Source of the DNA: Ophioceras dolichostomum
Lineage: Eukaryota > Ascomycota > Sordariomycetes > Magnaporthales > Ophioceraceae
Direction: 5' to 3'
Length of the DNA: 59,945 nt
NCBI GenBank assembly: GCA_003049485.1
Contig: PYST01000240.1
Location: 1-59,945, forward strand
Position numbers and translations under genes: made by a program. Below the pieces are notes generated by a model, which saw only the letters and a list, made by a program, of their open reading frames with translations, did no database searches and had not been told where the DNA came from. Of this stretch, positions 1-11,886 are shown one piece after another; position 1 is the stretch's first letter; the number at the start of each line of letters is the position of its first letter.

Positions 1-1460
1 CCAGGAGGGCGATTGGGAGTTCAAATTGGTGTTTGTTAAGGAAATAGGTGTGTTTTGGGGGGGATGTCAATGGGTGGCCGGTTTTGTGGTAGGAAGATGT
101 TCTCGCCCTTGCGTAGCACCCTAGGAAGTTGAGCTTTCCCAAAGGGGAAGAGTCGGTCAAAGCAGCCAGATCGCCGAAATACTTGCGGTAAGCTGTTTTC
201 AAAGGGGAAAAGACTCCCCGGTCCAGCGGTTGGGTGACGTGTGAGGTGTGGGCAGGATGCATCTGTTCGTGCTCTCGGCCTGCCGCTGGACTCAGCAGCC
301 GTGGCATCGGAGCTTTGGCTGTCGTCAGTGTGGTGATAGGTACTGAAGGCGATATCAAACCTCCCATCGGCATCAGTCTCCGCTCTGCCAGTCCTCCAAC
401 ACCATCCGAGACAGATGCCACGACTTCCTCCCGCGCCCGTACGGCCCACAGCCTTCAGGACTTGTCCTTTAGATCACCTCCCGGCCACTCTCACGCACTG
501 AACTCTCGATCCAAGGCTGTGAATCCTAGGAATCCCTATATTCGCCCCAATTCTACCTCTATCATTGCAGCCAGCCACAGCACGACTCTTGGCGACGACG
601 GCGTGCCTCTCAGCCATTCTGATCGCAGGATCACCGGCATCTCGCTTACTCTGCTTCTGTTCTTTCTTATTGGAAAAGAGAGAAGAGAACTATTTGAATG
701 AGTGTATTGAAGAGCCCCTGCCCTTCTTATTCTGTCTATCTACAGAGTGAATGGACGGTCTTTTATAGACCTCTAGAGTGGAGAGATGAATCACGTCGAA
801 GGTCATAGAAGCTATTACCAAGCATCGTTCTAGAACATCATAGAAGTCCATAGAACCTTCGGGCAGTTGGTAGAATCTTCTGACATTTCTCACGAACATG
901 GCCTACTTACATGCTCTGTAAGTTCTCGCTGGAGCGTTGCTGGAGCGTTGCTGGAGCGTGGCTGGGGCGTTGACCACCATTGGATTACCTGTCTTCAGCT
1001 CGACAAACAATAATTACATGGAAGCTGGACACTGGGACGGCGGGATGGGTATATGTTGAGTAGTGGATTGTTTTCTAAGAGCTCTGTGGTATCATTGCCC
1101 AAATTTACTCGTGTGTCTAATGTTGTAACTGAATTTACTGGTCGTTTGGAATATTAGTGCCCGACGGAGCCGTCACCGTGGAGGATGGCGGTGGGAACTG
1201 CCTTCCCCTTCCCAGTCAATTTGAAAGCACCTTCCTGGTGCGGCCACCGAACGTCCTTCACTCAACTGCCACTCAGCCCTGAGGCGGGTTCTTTGCCAGT
1301 CCCCAACACCCCGTCACTCTGCCATCCAACCCATCCTGTTCGGCTCGTCTCCAGTCCGACACCACTCTCTGCGTCCCGGCTTTTTATCTGTCCTCGCGCA
1401 GCGTTCGAACATACTCGTCCGCCAGGATTCCCCAATACTACCATCGTTATTCTTCATCGT
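1..1460. other. Intergenic, no gene recognised
   Basis: I see no convincing coding region in this stretch. It has several short overlapping frames without family resemblance. From about 680 to 1150 it is AT-richer and contains short tandem units and a TATA-like stretch, which could be part of a decayed LTR, but I found no matching second copy or clean boundaries. The part just before the first gene is presumably its promoter and 5' leader. Confidence 0.4.
928..971. repeat. 11-bp tandem repeat, four copies
   Basis: Four adjacent copies of an 11-bp unit, gctggagcgtt, are visible. The first two are exact and the last two each differ by one base. It lies in a non-coding stretch. Confidence 0.8.
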
Positions 1461-4400
1461 ATGAATTCTCCCCAGCTACCAGCAGCCCGAGCCGAGATGG
1501 AGCAGCTGCCTCCTTGGAGACCCGGCGGTGGCCTTGCTGGGAAACAATCGCCCCTGTCTGCATTGCCCTTCGAGCTGATCGAGAAAGTTGTGTCCTATCT
1601 TCCGCTATACAGTCTTTTAGATCTCCTATCCGTAACGCCGCCGCCCCTCCGAGCCGCCCTCGATCAATGCCGTCCCTCCTGTCAAATCTTCAGGTCTTTG
1701 GCCCAACCTGAGGCCGCGTGGAGTGCCCTCCGCGAACTCAATGGCGTGGCATCATGGTCTCGACGGCTATCGGATATTCTAAGGCTAAACCCCCAATCCG
1801 AAGGCTTCCTGTTCCTATCCATGACCTGCTCTGAGATACAGGCCGAGATCGAAGCCCGGTCCAATTGGGCCGACATCACCCGAGTCAGCCCCTTGGAAGT
1901 GATCGAAAACTCAGTGATTGCGGCATTCCAGCTATTTTTGGACGGCTCGAAAGAAGAACGCCCTACCGACCCCGCAAACCTCCCTGGCCTCAGAGAGCAC
2001 GAGCTACAGGCAATCTGCTTGTTCTTGCCCACGAAAATATTTCCCAAGGGATCCCCGAGCGATCTACAGACCGATGTGAATCGGCACATATTTCTCGTGG
2101 ATCGCTGGGCTGATCTTTTGATCTACGGCTACTCGGAAGAGAATCAGAATGGTGGCGACTGCTATCGAGATGTCTTGGAAGCAAACCAAGTCGACGAGAC
2201 GAGCCTCCGAGATCACCACGTACAGCGACTCATCAGCAAAGCCTGGACATTTGGAGAGGTTCAAGCTTTCCTACCGCCGATGTCGCGAGCGTGGCAGCTC
2301 CTCACACAGGCCTGTTCTGCAGAGCTTCGCTTTACAGCCAAGTTGTACAACAGGTATTCCGCGATGCTGAAGGAGCCCTTTGCACCAGACCAGGAGAGGC
2401 CCAATAAGGAGCACATTCTATCAGCACTCCGGCGGGATGCCGATAAAGGTCAACGCAGGGTGAACCTACATGGGAACAGGAGACAACGTTGGAACGCCAA
2501 ACCCGGGAGACGGTTCCGATACCCCCATACCGCTTTGATCCCACGCGATTGGTGCCTTCGCCTGTTCCACCTCGTGCTATCTCACCACCCGCTATGCTCA
2601 AGCGCCGATCTGTATCACCAGCATGTCTGGCAAGATATAGAAAGAGCACAAGCCGGACTCGACTTTATCTACGAACATGGAGAGACCAGACACGACTCAC
2701 GCCTGCTTTCACGGTAGAACCATGAAGTTGGCACAGCTTCTGCGTCTTATCTTGCCTCGTTCTGCCTCTACCCGGACACACGGCTTGCCCTGCCCAGACC
2801 TCTGGCGGAACTGCAGTGGCTCGAGTCCTTCTTGAAAGCCGTCGAGTGGATGAAACATCAGTTTCCTGAACTCGCCAAAGAGGCTCGCGCCGTCAAACCG
2901 CCGTTGGCTACCGATGCAAGAGCGAGCACTTGGGTTTGGAATCCGCCCCAGGCCGAGAAGACCGACTGTGCGCTATTCATTGCAAAAGCTTCGCCACAAG
3001 AGATCTGGGAGGAGATCTCCGAGGACGCGAAACGCTGTTGCATAAACATGCCCTGGACAATGCCTGGATTACTTGCTCTATTCTTGCCGGCCAAGAGCTC
3101 CGATAGGGGCCGACAGATCTGGGGGTATCATCGGTCCCTAACCCAGGCCGCCAGGGCGGACATGAATGTATCTAGAATCCGGCACTTCTTCACCCAACCG
3201 GACGGGTACTGGGTGCACCCACCGAACTGCTCACTTGGGCAGCGGCTGGTTCACAGCATCCCACAGACTCACATTAATAACGCACTCTACTCTCTCCGTT
3301 GGATTCCATCCTGGATGAAGCGGAGTTGTGGCTTCCCGACCCCCCTGAACCAGGCCGACGCGGCCCGGGTCGAAGTGTTGGCCAGCATCACGGACCTTGT
3401 CTCCGAGGCTATCTTGTCTCATGACAAGTTGCCGCCTGTTAGGAAGAGCCGCGAGCGTAAGCGGGCTCGGAAATGCCAAGTTTGCTGGCAGCAGATGGTC
3501 CAACCGAACGAGACCCTCCGTCCATTCTGCAAACCCTGTGGCGACTTCAGCCTCAGGGGGTCGAAACTTGCATTCCCCGCCCACATCAGGTTCCATGACA
3601 TGATGGCACTCGTCACTGGGGGGCGCGTGGGTCTTGGCTACCGCATAGCTCTACGACTGCTGCGCTGCGGCGCACACGTCGTCGTCACGACCCGGTACCC
3701 CCGCGATGCCGCCGCTCGCTACCTTGCCGAGCGCGATGCACCGAGCTGGAGCGGCCCCCGGTCCCGGTTGAAAATAGTCGGCGCTGATTTCCGACGTCCG
3801 CTAGACGTATTCCGCCTGGCTAAAAAAGTGAGGGAGCTCGCGGCACGATGGGCCGGCAAGAGGCTGAACATTTTGATCAACAACGCCGCTCGGATGACTG
3901 TGGGAGGCTTCGCGAGGGAAAGCTACGCTGCGTGGAGGGAGACTCAACTGTTGAACGCCGACCAGGCCTCAGCTGATGAGCCCTACAGTCAGGCCCGTTC
4001 GATCCTCCCACCGCATGACTACGAGGCCAAGTTCAGAGGAGCCTGTCAAGTCTCGCACGTGTGTGGAGCGTATGGGGCGTTGCTCCCGCCAGCAGATGAA
4101 ATGCCAACTGAGGTGCTCTCAGATCTAGAGTTGAAGAATATCCTCCGCAGCGACGAGATGAGAGACCCACGGCCACAGGGCCTAAGCGTGCTACACCGAG
4201 ACCAGGCGGCAGCCTACTACAAGCACCAAAAACCAAAACGGGCGACATCGCCGAAGCCGGCCAGACCCAAGATTGAAGACGCATTCACCGTGAATGTTAT
4301 CGCCCCCATGATTCTCATGCGTGAGCTCGGCCCACCCATGCGGCGCGGCGGTCATGGTCCCAGACGACTCAACGATGCCCGCCGCCAGGGGCCCCAGCCG

Positions 4401-4952
4401 CAGCTGTCGTCGCCGCCACCCAAGTCTGACCACCCCGCCCCTGATGACCCGTCTCCATTCCCGGCCAGCTACATGGTCAACGTCTCTTCGCGGGAGGGCA
4501 TCTTCGAGTCGTGGACGCCCCATGGGCTCGAGCACATGGAAACGTGGCGCGCCGAGCACGGCGGGCAGCACGCCTACACCAACATGGCCCGGGCGGCGCT
4601 GGATTTCATCACCGAGAAGAGCAGCCCCGACTTGTGGCGCAGACACAGGATCGCGATGAACACGGTCGATCCGGGCCTCATCGGCGAGAACGCGCCGTGG
4701 AGCAAGGTCAAGGTCGAGGACAGAGATCACGATCCCGAGGACCTAGAGGCCGCAGCGGGGAGGGTTCTCTGGCCGATCGCGATGGGCGAGCTCGCGAAGG
4801 CTGCTGCTGCTAACGATGGCGGCGGCGGCAGTGGCGGCGGGAAGGATGGGGAATACTACCCTGTCCGGGGCAAGTATCTCAAGCGGTGCACCGCTCTGAG
4901 GACGGATCCGGTGACGGCGGTCACGGAGGGGATAGAATGGTGGGAGGATTGA
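1461..4952 (+). CDS. F-box / zinc-finger / SDR fusion protein, one in-frame TAG
   Basis: One reading frame runs from 1461 to 4952, broken only by a TAG at 2715-2717. I chose the ATG at 1461 because the F-box follows closely. An in-frame ATG at 1185 would add 92 low-complexity residues. The N-terminus has an F-box (LSALPFELIEKVVSYLPLY), the SCF ubiquitin-ligase adaptor fold. About two thirds along is a C-x2-C-x14-C-x2-C zinc finger (CQVC...CKPC). The last ~450 residues are a short-chain dehydrogenase/reductase with the cofactor loop TGGRVGLGY, the NNAA motif and VNVSS. The usual YxxxK is replaced by HAYTNMARAAL, as in divergent SDRs with an NMAK/NMAR signature. The TAG can be removed by an 84-nt intron (2714-2797, GT...AG, phase kept), or it may be a real nonsense change. 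The frame stays open and protein-like on both sides. Confidence 0.7.
2714..2797 (+). other. Candidate in-frame intron containing the TAG
   Basis: The segment begins GTAGAA, ends CCCAG and is 84 nt long, so removing it keeps the frame. The donor is weak and there is no good CTGAC-type branch site. Without splicing, the frame reads through except for the single TAG. Transcript data are needed to choose between intron and nonsense mutation. Confidence 0.4.
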
Positions 4953-7311
4953 GCAGGAGGAGGAGGACATGATTAGCGAGTCATCATCCCCTAGCGAGTA
5001 TGGACTATTGTTAGACATTCAGCCTTATAGCACTGGGCATTAGCAAACTAAGCGTTACAAACACCTCCGAATTCCAGGGGCGAACGACCTCAAAGTGTAG
5101 AGTGACTTGAGGCAGAACACATTGTCGATGGGACGTACGACTCGTGGTTGCCTTCAGCCTTACGAGAGCGTGAGAAGCCTCCAGCAGAACCCACCGCCAC
5201 ACATCTCGATCCACCCTCCATGTGGCATATGAGAAAGACTCCTGGCCTTCAATGACGGCCTACCTACCTTAACCGAGCTTTTCCCCGGCGAGAGAACTGT
5301 TCCGTCTCGGCCGACCACGAGGCGGTGGGCGGCGTTATGGTGACCGCGCTCAGGTCGATGCCCAAGCACCATCCGGCCACCGTTGTGGCTAAGCTGAACG
5401 CGGTGGTGCACGTGGCGGCCGCCATGGAGGCTGCACTGGGCGCCCACCTGATTCGCCGGGACTCGCTGATGGCGCTCGTGCCCGTGTGGTTCGGCGGGGA
5501 GGTGCACCCGTCTGTGGCGCGCGTGGGAAGAGACGTTGCCCAGCGGGACACATAAGACTTGTCCAAGGGCATGGTGGCGCTCGCTCTCGGGTTGTGGTAC
5601 AGGGAGCTGCTGGCGTCCGTCCGACGCCGCCGGAAGCTCGGTTTTGCCGTTCCGGTCCAAGAGGCCACAACGGTACCCAACCACGTCGGGGGCCTCCACA
5701 CCACCGACTGAACATCCGCCAGCTCCTGGCTCTGCGGAGCACAAGGCTGCTAAGCAGCCAAACGCGCGCGTAGAGCCAGAGTGGCCTACATTCCGGAACT
5801 ACGTCGGCCTCATGTCGGGGACTCTTGTAGTTCCAACTCGAGTCCCTCTGGCGACGCTGCTCGTGGGCCACGTGACCGACGACTCCTTCGTCGGCCAGTT
5901 GGACCCCAACGACCCCTACGTGTGCGACGCGTCCACGGTTGGAGGTAGGTAGTTAACCAGGCAAATCACAAGTGTCGTGACTAGACGTAGACGTACCTGG
6001 CACCTTGGCAGGAAATCGAGGATGAGATACGGGGCGCTCACTGAGAGATGGCCCCATCGTGGGCTGCCTGTTGGTCAAGTCCGATGCCCCCTCACTAGAG
6101 CTTGGCAGATATGCCGCGGTGACAGTGAGCGGCCTCTGTGGCCCTCACTCTATTCAAAAATGTTCACAACAGCAGGCCGTAATGTAGATTGAGTGAGCGC
6201 GAAGACTAGAACAAGACAAGAGACAATATATAATAGGTTGATCAATCAACTTGAGAAGAAATTAGAAGCCACACGGCCATGACGGCCCAAACCACAACTA
6301 GGCGTGTACTTATCAATAGTCGGCCGTAGTGCTTTCAATCTATTCCTATCGACCGTCGCCGCTGCTTTGCTCTAGCGGCTCCGCGTTCATGAGACTGAAT
6401 CACACGCCTCCCTTCCCCCTGTGCTCTTCCTCTCCGAGCACCTCGATCTTGTGATGATCTGAGAATATTCACGTGCCCAATGGCCTGAAGCACAATAGCA
6501 GTGTTCGCTTGACAGCTCCAATGAATGAAGCTATTTCATCCAAATCCCCAACATCATCCCTTGCTGCCTGTAAAACAGCCCAACAAAACGACTGTCCTCA
6601 GTCATTGAAGCGAACAGGCAGTTTCGTAATACTAGGGATCCAATCTAAGGAGGTGCTCAGCACATAATTTTATATCGATTCCAGTGATCGGCGAAAAGGT
6701 ACGCCACGGACTTGGCCCCTTCTAAAGAGGTGGATGGCTGCTTATACCACGCAGATATCTCGCCTCGCATGGATTCAAAAACAAAATACAATCTAGACAG
6801 AGGACTTTGAACCTGAGTCTGAACGTACACTGCTTTAGAAAGCGTGGTCTTTCGCTATGTGATGTCGAGTGCAGTGCGTTTCGAGACGATGGAGACATCA
6901 CCGAGGACTATGTACCGACGAATTTCATCTTTTGCAAGCCAAGATTTTGAGCTCCGCACTGTTCGCGACTTCACTACTGCTCCCGAGCAGTACCAATGAC
7001 GTGCTTAAGCAGACAGTCACTCACCCTCTCAGCGTCTGAAGCTCGTCTCTTCCGAACAGAGGTAAACAACTTAAAAAAATGTCGTCCCAGCAGCGCCGCG
7101 AAAATCCTTCACAGCTTCTTTCACAACCAAACTCACCGAAGCAAGATTCGTAAGTTCTCCATGAAGACTCCCGCGAAACCACCCCCCTCTGAGAAGGACA
7201 TATCGTGGCTCGGCGGGCTAACGATGAGTCTCCGTCTTTTTCAATATCACAGCATTACCATTTACATCATATCGACCCATATCACCTTTCAAAATTCAAA
7301 AATTCGCTAAG
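4953..7311. other. Intergenic; GC-rich open frames at 5.3-5.95 kb unassigned
   Basis: Between about 5275 and 5950 the DNA is GC-rich and open in several frames on both strands. A plus-strand stretch (about 5325-5555, then another frame to 5952) has a coding-like, hydrophobic composition but no family I recognise and no clear splice structure, so it may be a gene relic. From 6200 to 7300 the sequence is AT-richer and appears non-coding. Its last part is the leader of the ankyrin gene. Confidence 0.35.
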
Positions 7312-8104
7312 ATGTCCGCCTCCATCTCATAAGAAGAGAAGGAGGTCATCCTCCGTCACGCCCGCGAGGGCCATGTGGAGGATCTCGAGAGCGTCGCCGG
7401 TGAGATCGCCGAGCGAGAGAAAGTGTTGATGGGCCAGATCCTGCTGCGAGTGAAAGACGACGGCAACCGGACCGTTCTGCACGCCGCGGCTGAGTTCAAC
7501 CAGATTGGTAAGTTCATCTCATGCATCTACCCATTGCCAGACGACAGACGACTGGTACTAGTACTTTTCTCCTGTCAATTGTCAGATTTTTCTTCATCTA
7601 AACATGCTTTTCTCTCTGCGTACTAGTAACCAACCTGAAGACTGAAACCAACAAGACTAATGTTAAATCAAACCAAAAACAGGGATCGTCGAATTCTGCC
7701 TTAAAGACACAGTTTTCCCCCTCCAGCCCGGCCTCCGCCAGCTCCTCCTCGGCTCCCTGAGCCACTTCAACGAGACGGCCCTGCACGCGGCCGCCGAGAC
7801 CGGGAGCGCCGAGTTCGCGCGCCTGCTGGTCGACTCCGGAGCGGACGTCAACCAGCAGGACCGCAGCGGCTCGACGGCCGCGCACCTGACGGTCCGGACG
7901 GACCAGGACGGCGTCCTCGCGGAGCTCGTGCAGGGTCGGCCGGACGGGCTCGACATGTCGGCGCGGGACGCGGCGGGGCGGAACGTGCCGGAGACGGCGG
8001 CCCACTGCAGGGCCGAGAACTGCTACCGGCTGCTGCGGGCGCTAAGGACGGTGGAGATGAGGGCGGTGGCGAGGGGGAGGGGGAGTGTAGCTGGGTTGGA
8101 GTGA
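7312..8104 (+). pseudogene. Ankyrin-repeat protein with stop at codon 7
   Basis: The product would be a small ankyrin-repeat protein of about 205 residues. Exon 1 starts at ATG 7312 and runs to 7507. An intron with a GTAAGT donor spans 7508-7682. Exon 2 runs from 7683 to the TGA at 8102-8104. Ankyrin motifs are NRTVLHAAAEFNQIG across the junction, then ETALHAAAETGSAEFARLLV and GSTAAHLTVR. Codon 7 is TAA (7330-7332), directly followed in frame by EEKEVILRHAREGHVEDL, which looks like genuine repeat-protein sequence. The likeliest ancestor codon is CAA (Gln), a CpA to TpA change. Unless translation restarts downstream or the stop is a sequencing error, the gene is broken. Such proteins act as protein-binding scaffolds; no specific partner can be named. 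Confidence 0.65.
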
Positions 8105-8858
8105 GGGTGAGGGAGGGCTGGAGTGAAGGCTGGGGACGGGAGGATGGTGAGCGTGGGCGGCGGGTGGTTGCACGGGTTTGGGGGATGACTGGTGCATATA
8201 CTGCTGCCCAGTTAGTAGGAGGGGGATGGGAGGTTTGTTGTAGTTCTGTACTTTACTCTGTATTAATACCTGTATAAGTACCGGGCCAGATGGTGCCCAT
8301 TTCCCCAGACACTCCTACTCGCAAAAATTATGTGGTTGCCTGCTTGTGACTCACAGGACGACAAGATATTTCGACATTGAAAGACGTTGACTGAAACAGT
8401 CACACTACGTCGACACACTATGGACTAGGCCCCAGACGCAACAAGTATTGATATTCCCAGTGCGTAAAGGACTCTGTTCTGGCGATCTGGCTGCACAACA
8501 CCAGTACTTGGGACGGTATTTGTTCCCACAGCCCATGCGGCCGGCGTCCCCTCTCGAGGGTGAACCTTTTTCCACCTCGTACGGGCGCAGCAAGAAGTCC
8601 AGCCGGACCTGGACGTGTGGAAACCCAGCCCCTGGTGCCGAACTCGCCACTAAAGAGGCGCCCTGTCACCGACAAAACGCTCCAGTCAAAAAGTGAGAGA
8701 GAAGGACACCAAGGAGGACAAGAGGTTTGTAGGGGTCAGGCTCAGTGCCGACGAGCGAAAAACCCACTTCCGACGACGACAAGACTCTCTGCGGGAGCCC
8801 CCCGGCCACCAAAAAAAAACTAGGTAACTAACGACGCCGCCCCTTTTCTCCAAATCTT
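8105..8858. other. Intergenic, no gene recognised
   Basis: The 3' flank of the ankyrin gene is followed by a stretch with short overlapping open frames on both strands (about 8405-8820). I do not recognise any of them. It may be degraded repeat sequence. Confidence 0.35.
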
Positions 8859-9065
8859 TCAAATCGGAGTTGAACGATTCTGCGCTAGGGGAATATGAAC
8901 CGCCAGCTCGTCGGGGGCTGTTTCGGTGGCTGTGCCGAAGTTGCCGAGATGGAAGTCCGGAAGGCGGCCCACGACGCGAATAAATATGTTGGATGGGCGA
9001 ATGGCGCAGTGTGTGATGTCATTCTTAATTATGGCCTTCACGGCTGATGGAAGGCAGTCGAGCAC
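8859..9065 (-). pseudogene. Protein kinase fragment (relic)
   Basis: A 69-codon minus-strand frame contains THCAIRPSNIFIRV and LPDFHLGNFGTAT. These match the catalytic loop (H-x-D-I-x-P-x-N-I-F) and the DFG region of eukaryotic protein kinases. The catalytic Asp of the loop is Ala, and Asn stands where the DFG Asp is expected. No N-lobe or remaining C-lobe is visible on either side, so this looks like a leftover of a kinase-domain gene rather than a functional protein. Confidence 0.5.
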
Positions 9066-9375
9066 CCGAGCACATTGTTCTCCAACCTAAATTTCTCTTT
9101 CAGCAGGTAGGTTAAAGCGGCGTCTTCTGTCTCCAGTTGTCTTGTAAATCGTGAGCAGTATTGTTCTGGCTGTTCAGCTAGGCACAGTTTTTAGCGCCTT
9201 CGCCCTACTGTCTGCCACGAACTGAAGGTAAAGAGTTTGGTTTGCTAGCTACCGCGGCAGGTCACCTGCCGTCCCAACTTATCCTGTATCATAGTCATTA
9301 GGTAGTCGCTAGCACGTCTTATACCCCTAGGGAGGTGGAAAGCGCTTGGCGGCGCTTTCAACAGACGTTAAAAAT

Positions 9376-9406
9376 TCATCATCATCATCATCATCATCAT
9401 CATCTG
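9376..9406. repeat. (CAT)n trinucleotide microsatellite
   Basis: About ten uninterrupted ATC/CAT triplets are visible. Translated on the minus strand they give a run of Asp, which is an artefact of the repeat. Confidence 0.85.
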
Positions 9407-9710
9407 CCACGAACTGCTGGACATCAGCTGCTTTAGCTCTTGTAGCAGAGGCCTTGTCGCTGATCGGGAAAGCTAGGAATTGGCATCTTCTCTCGACCTG
9501 TGCAATGTATTCCAGGCTGCCTGTGCTGCCCGCGCCGCCCATGCCGTCCATGATACCGCGCCGGGGGAGAAATTTAGGATTGGCATTCTCTTTGGGGAAG
9601 AGTATCGTCATGTGTGGGAGTGCAGATGAGTGGCCGAACCCGCGCCTTCACCATGGCAAGCCGGGCGTCCGTCTCGACCGTCTGGCAGAGTCTCCCATGT
9701 CTCGAGGTCC

Positions 9711-9809
9711 TCGATCTACCAATCGCAAGAAGCCGCAAAGACGTCGATCTACCAATCGCAAGAAGCCGCAAATACGTCGATCTACCAATCGCAAGAAGCC
9801 GCAAAGACG
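9711..9809. repeat. 33-bp minisatellite, three copies plus partial
   Basis: Three adjacent 33-bp copies start at 9711, 9744 and 9777 and differ by a single base (aaag versus aaat near the end of the unit). A diverged partial copy follows. The unit length is a multiple of three and in one frame encodes the 11-residue repeat SIYQSQEAAKT, but that frame has no ATG start. Confidence 0.85.
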
Positions 9810-11236
9810 TCGAGCTACGGGAAAACAAAACCAGAAGTTTACACGCCGTATGGGTCAGATTCCATGGCATCAGCTACTCGTTCCATCAAGCATATGGGAG
9901 ACTAGAGTGGCCGTCTAAGCCCCTGAGCCCCTGAGAGATCTCAAATGCATCGGTGGTGGTAAGGATTCGGCCCTGTGCTTATTGACCAGTAGGATTCCAT
10001 TATGTACCTTTGTAACCCTGCGTCGACGTAAACGACTCGAGGCTAGAGGTGAGTACTCGGCCGTGTAAGTTGGACTTAAAGGGCAGCAGCCCGCTGGTTG
10101 AAAGCTGTACTTCTCATCGGCCGCCGAAGCTGCTCTGCGAAACGATCGAAGACAAGACGTTCATCGGACTTTCAGAATGCCGATTTCCGAGACCGGGCTG
10201 AGTGAACAACAGCGTTGGAGAGGGGACGGGAAACAGAGTGTCAAGGGTGACCCAGTCAACCTCAGGGCCTAGAATAAACTCCCGAGTGGTGCGTTATTAC
10301 CACCTAATGTCTATTTCAGTTCTTTTCCTCAACGGGCGAATAAATACCGGGATAGGTGGTCAAATTAACCTAATCAAGTGCTCTAGACGTACGTGGCCCG
10401 GCTCCGACCTGCCGGATGTTCCCCATCTAGTTCCCCGCATGTTTCGCGCGGGGATGTTTCTTCTACCGAATGCTGGCTATTAACCCCGGACGCCCAAACG
10501 GCCACCGGCTAATACACACCGAAAATATAAGCAAATAAGGGTTTAGAGAAGGAGGGAAACGAACAAAGGAGGGGCAGAGGTGCCATTCTCGCTGCCGGTG
10601 CCTGTCCTTCGGCTCCTCCAGGCTGTCCCCTTGCAGGCTGCATAATACCGGCAAGCTGGGCGTCATAGATTGACGGCTGCCAATCGGAAGGTTACGCCAG
10701 CATGGGACGACTAAACGAGCAGGAGGCCAGGCAAGCGAAGCACCTAGGTAACCCCCTCGCTTCGGTTTCTTGTAAAACCTCCGCTGCAGACTCGCTTGGC
10801 ATTGTCGCGCTTGGCAAAATACGATTGACGCCAAGGGACGACCTATATCCCTATATCCAAATCTAACTCCGCGTTCAGAGAGTCTGCTCCACCCTCTGAT
10901 GCCTGCGCCTCAGCCGCGGGTTACAAATGAGGACGGTCTGGACACGGTCTGGACAATAGATTGGCTGGTCACTTCGAGCGTGAGATTTGAACATACTATA
11001 GCTACCCCTTCGGGGAGCCTGAGCGCAATGCGTCCCGGACGCTGGCTCTCCGCTAGCGAGTGACTGGGAAGTGAGTGAGGGAAGAGTATATAGAGCAAGC
11101 ACGGGAAATGCGGACGCAGCTGGGTGGCCCAGGCTGTTTATTACCAACCCGAACTCCCTCAAATCTGCTCACCGAAGGACTTCCTTTCTCTACACAATAA
11201 ATCCAACCAGAGAAATAGAGAAAAACGCGCTCAAAA

Positions 11237-11886
11237 ATGCTCGCACGCTTTGTTATCGCCCTCGTGACGGCGGCTGCCGCCAACGCTGCCCTCATCAAGG
11301 TCTCAGTCGGCCAAGGAGGACTCACGTTCACCCCTGACACCATCAAGGCCGCGCTCGGCGACAATATCGAGTTCAAGTTCGTCGGTGGCACGCACGACGC
11401 TGCCGTGGGCGACTTTTCCAACCTGTGCCAGCCGGCCCCTGCCGGGACCAACGGCTCGTTCGCCTCGGGTGTGCAGCAAGGGAACCCCAACAACGTACGT
11501 GCAGCTGTAGCAAGGGCAGCAACGCCGAGGTGTCTCTTGCTCTCCCACGCATTGGGTTCATTCTTGGCCTCCGACTGGAGCCAGGGAGCAATCCAAAGCC
11601 AGATCTTGCATGAAATCCACATGGCCGGTGGAGTATTGGTGCCCAGGCCTCACTGACAACCCGCATTTCACCACTACAGAACAACGTGTGGAAGGTCACC
11701 GTCAACACGACCGAGCCCACCCTCGTGTACTGCTCCGTCGGTATGCACTGCGCCAACGGCATGGTGGCCATTATCAACCCCACAACGGAACGGACCGTTG
11801 CGTCTGCGAAGTCTGCAGCCAGGGGCAAGGCGGGAAAGACTCCGGCCACTGTGTTTGGAGGATACTTTGGACCTGCTACGCCCTAA
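11237..11886 (+). CDS. Secreted cupredoxin (plastocyanin-like) protein
   Basis: Exon 1 is 11237-11494, the intron 11495-11679 (GTACGT...CTGAC...CAG), and exon 2 11680-11886, giving 154 residues. The N-terminus is a signal peptide (MLARFVIALVTAAAANA). The remainder is a small cupredoxin fold as in fungal extracellular serine-rich or plastocyanin-like proteins. Likely type-1 copper ligands are His53 (GGTHDA), Cys104, His109 and Met114 (YCSVGMHCANGM). Cys64 and Cys110 can form the usual disulfide. The protein should be secreted. Unlike many family members it lacks a long Ser-rich, GPI-anchored tail. Such proteins are associated with the cell surface, but the redox partner is unknown. Confidence 0.9.

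Larger units (their letters stand above)
9066..11236. other. Intergenic with simple repeats
   Basis: There is no convincing gene here. The stretch holds a trinucleotide run at 9376-9406 and a 33-bp minisatellite at 9711-9809. The open frames crossing these repeats start at non-ATG codons or are low complexity. The last ~200 bases form the cupredoxin promoter and leader. Confidence 0.4.

Noticed and set aside
900..1150. Possible solo LTR
   Set aside because: The composition is suggestive, but I found no TG...CA boundaries, no target duplication and no second copy in the window.
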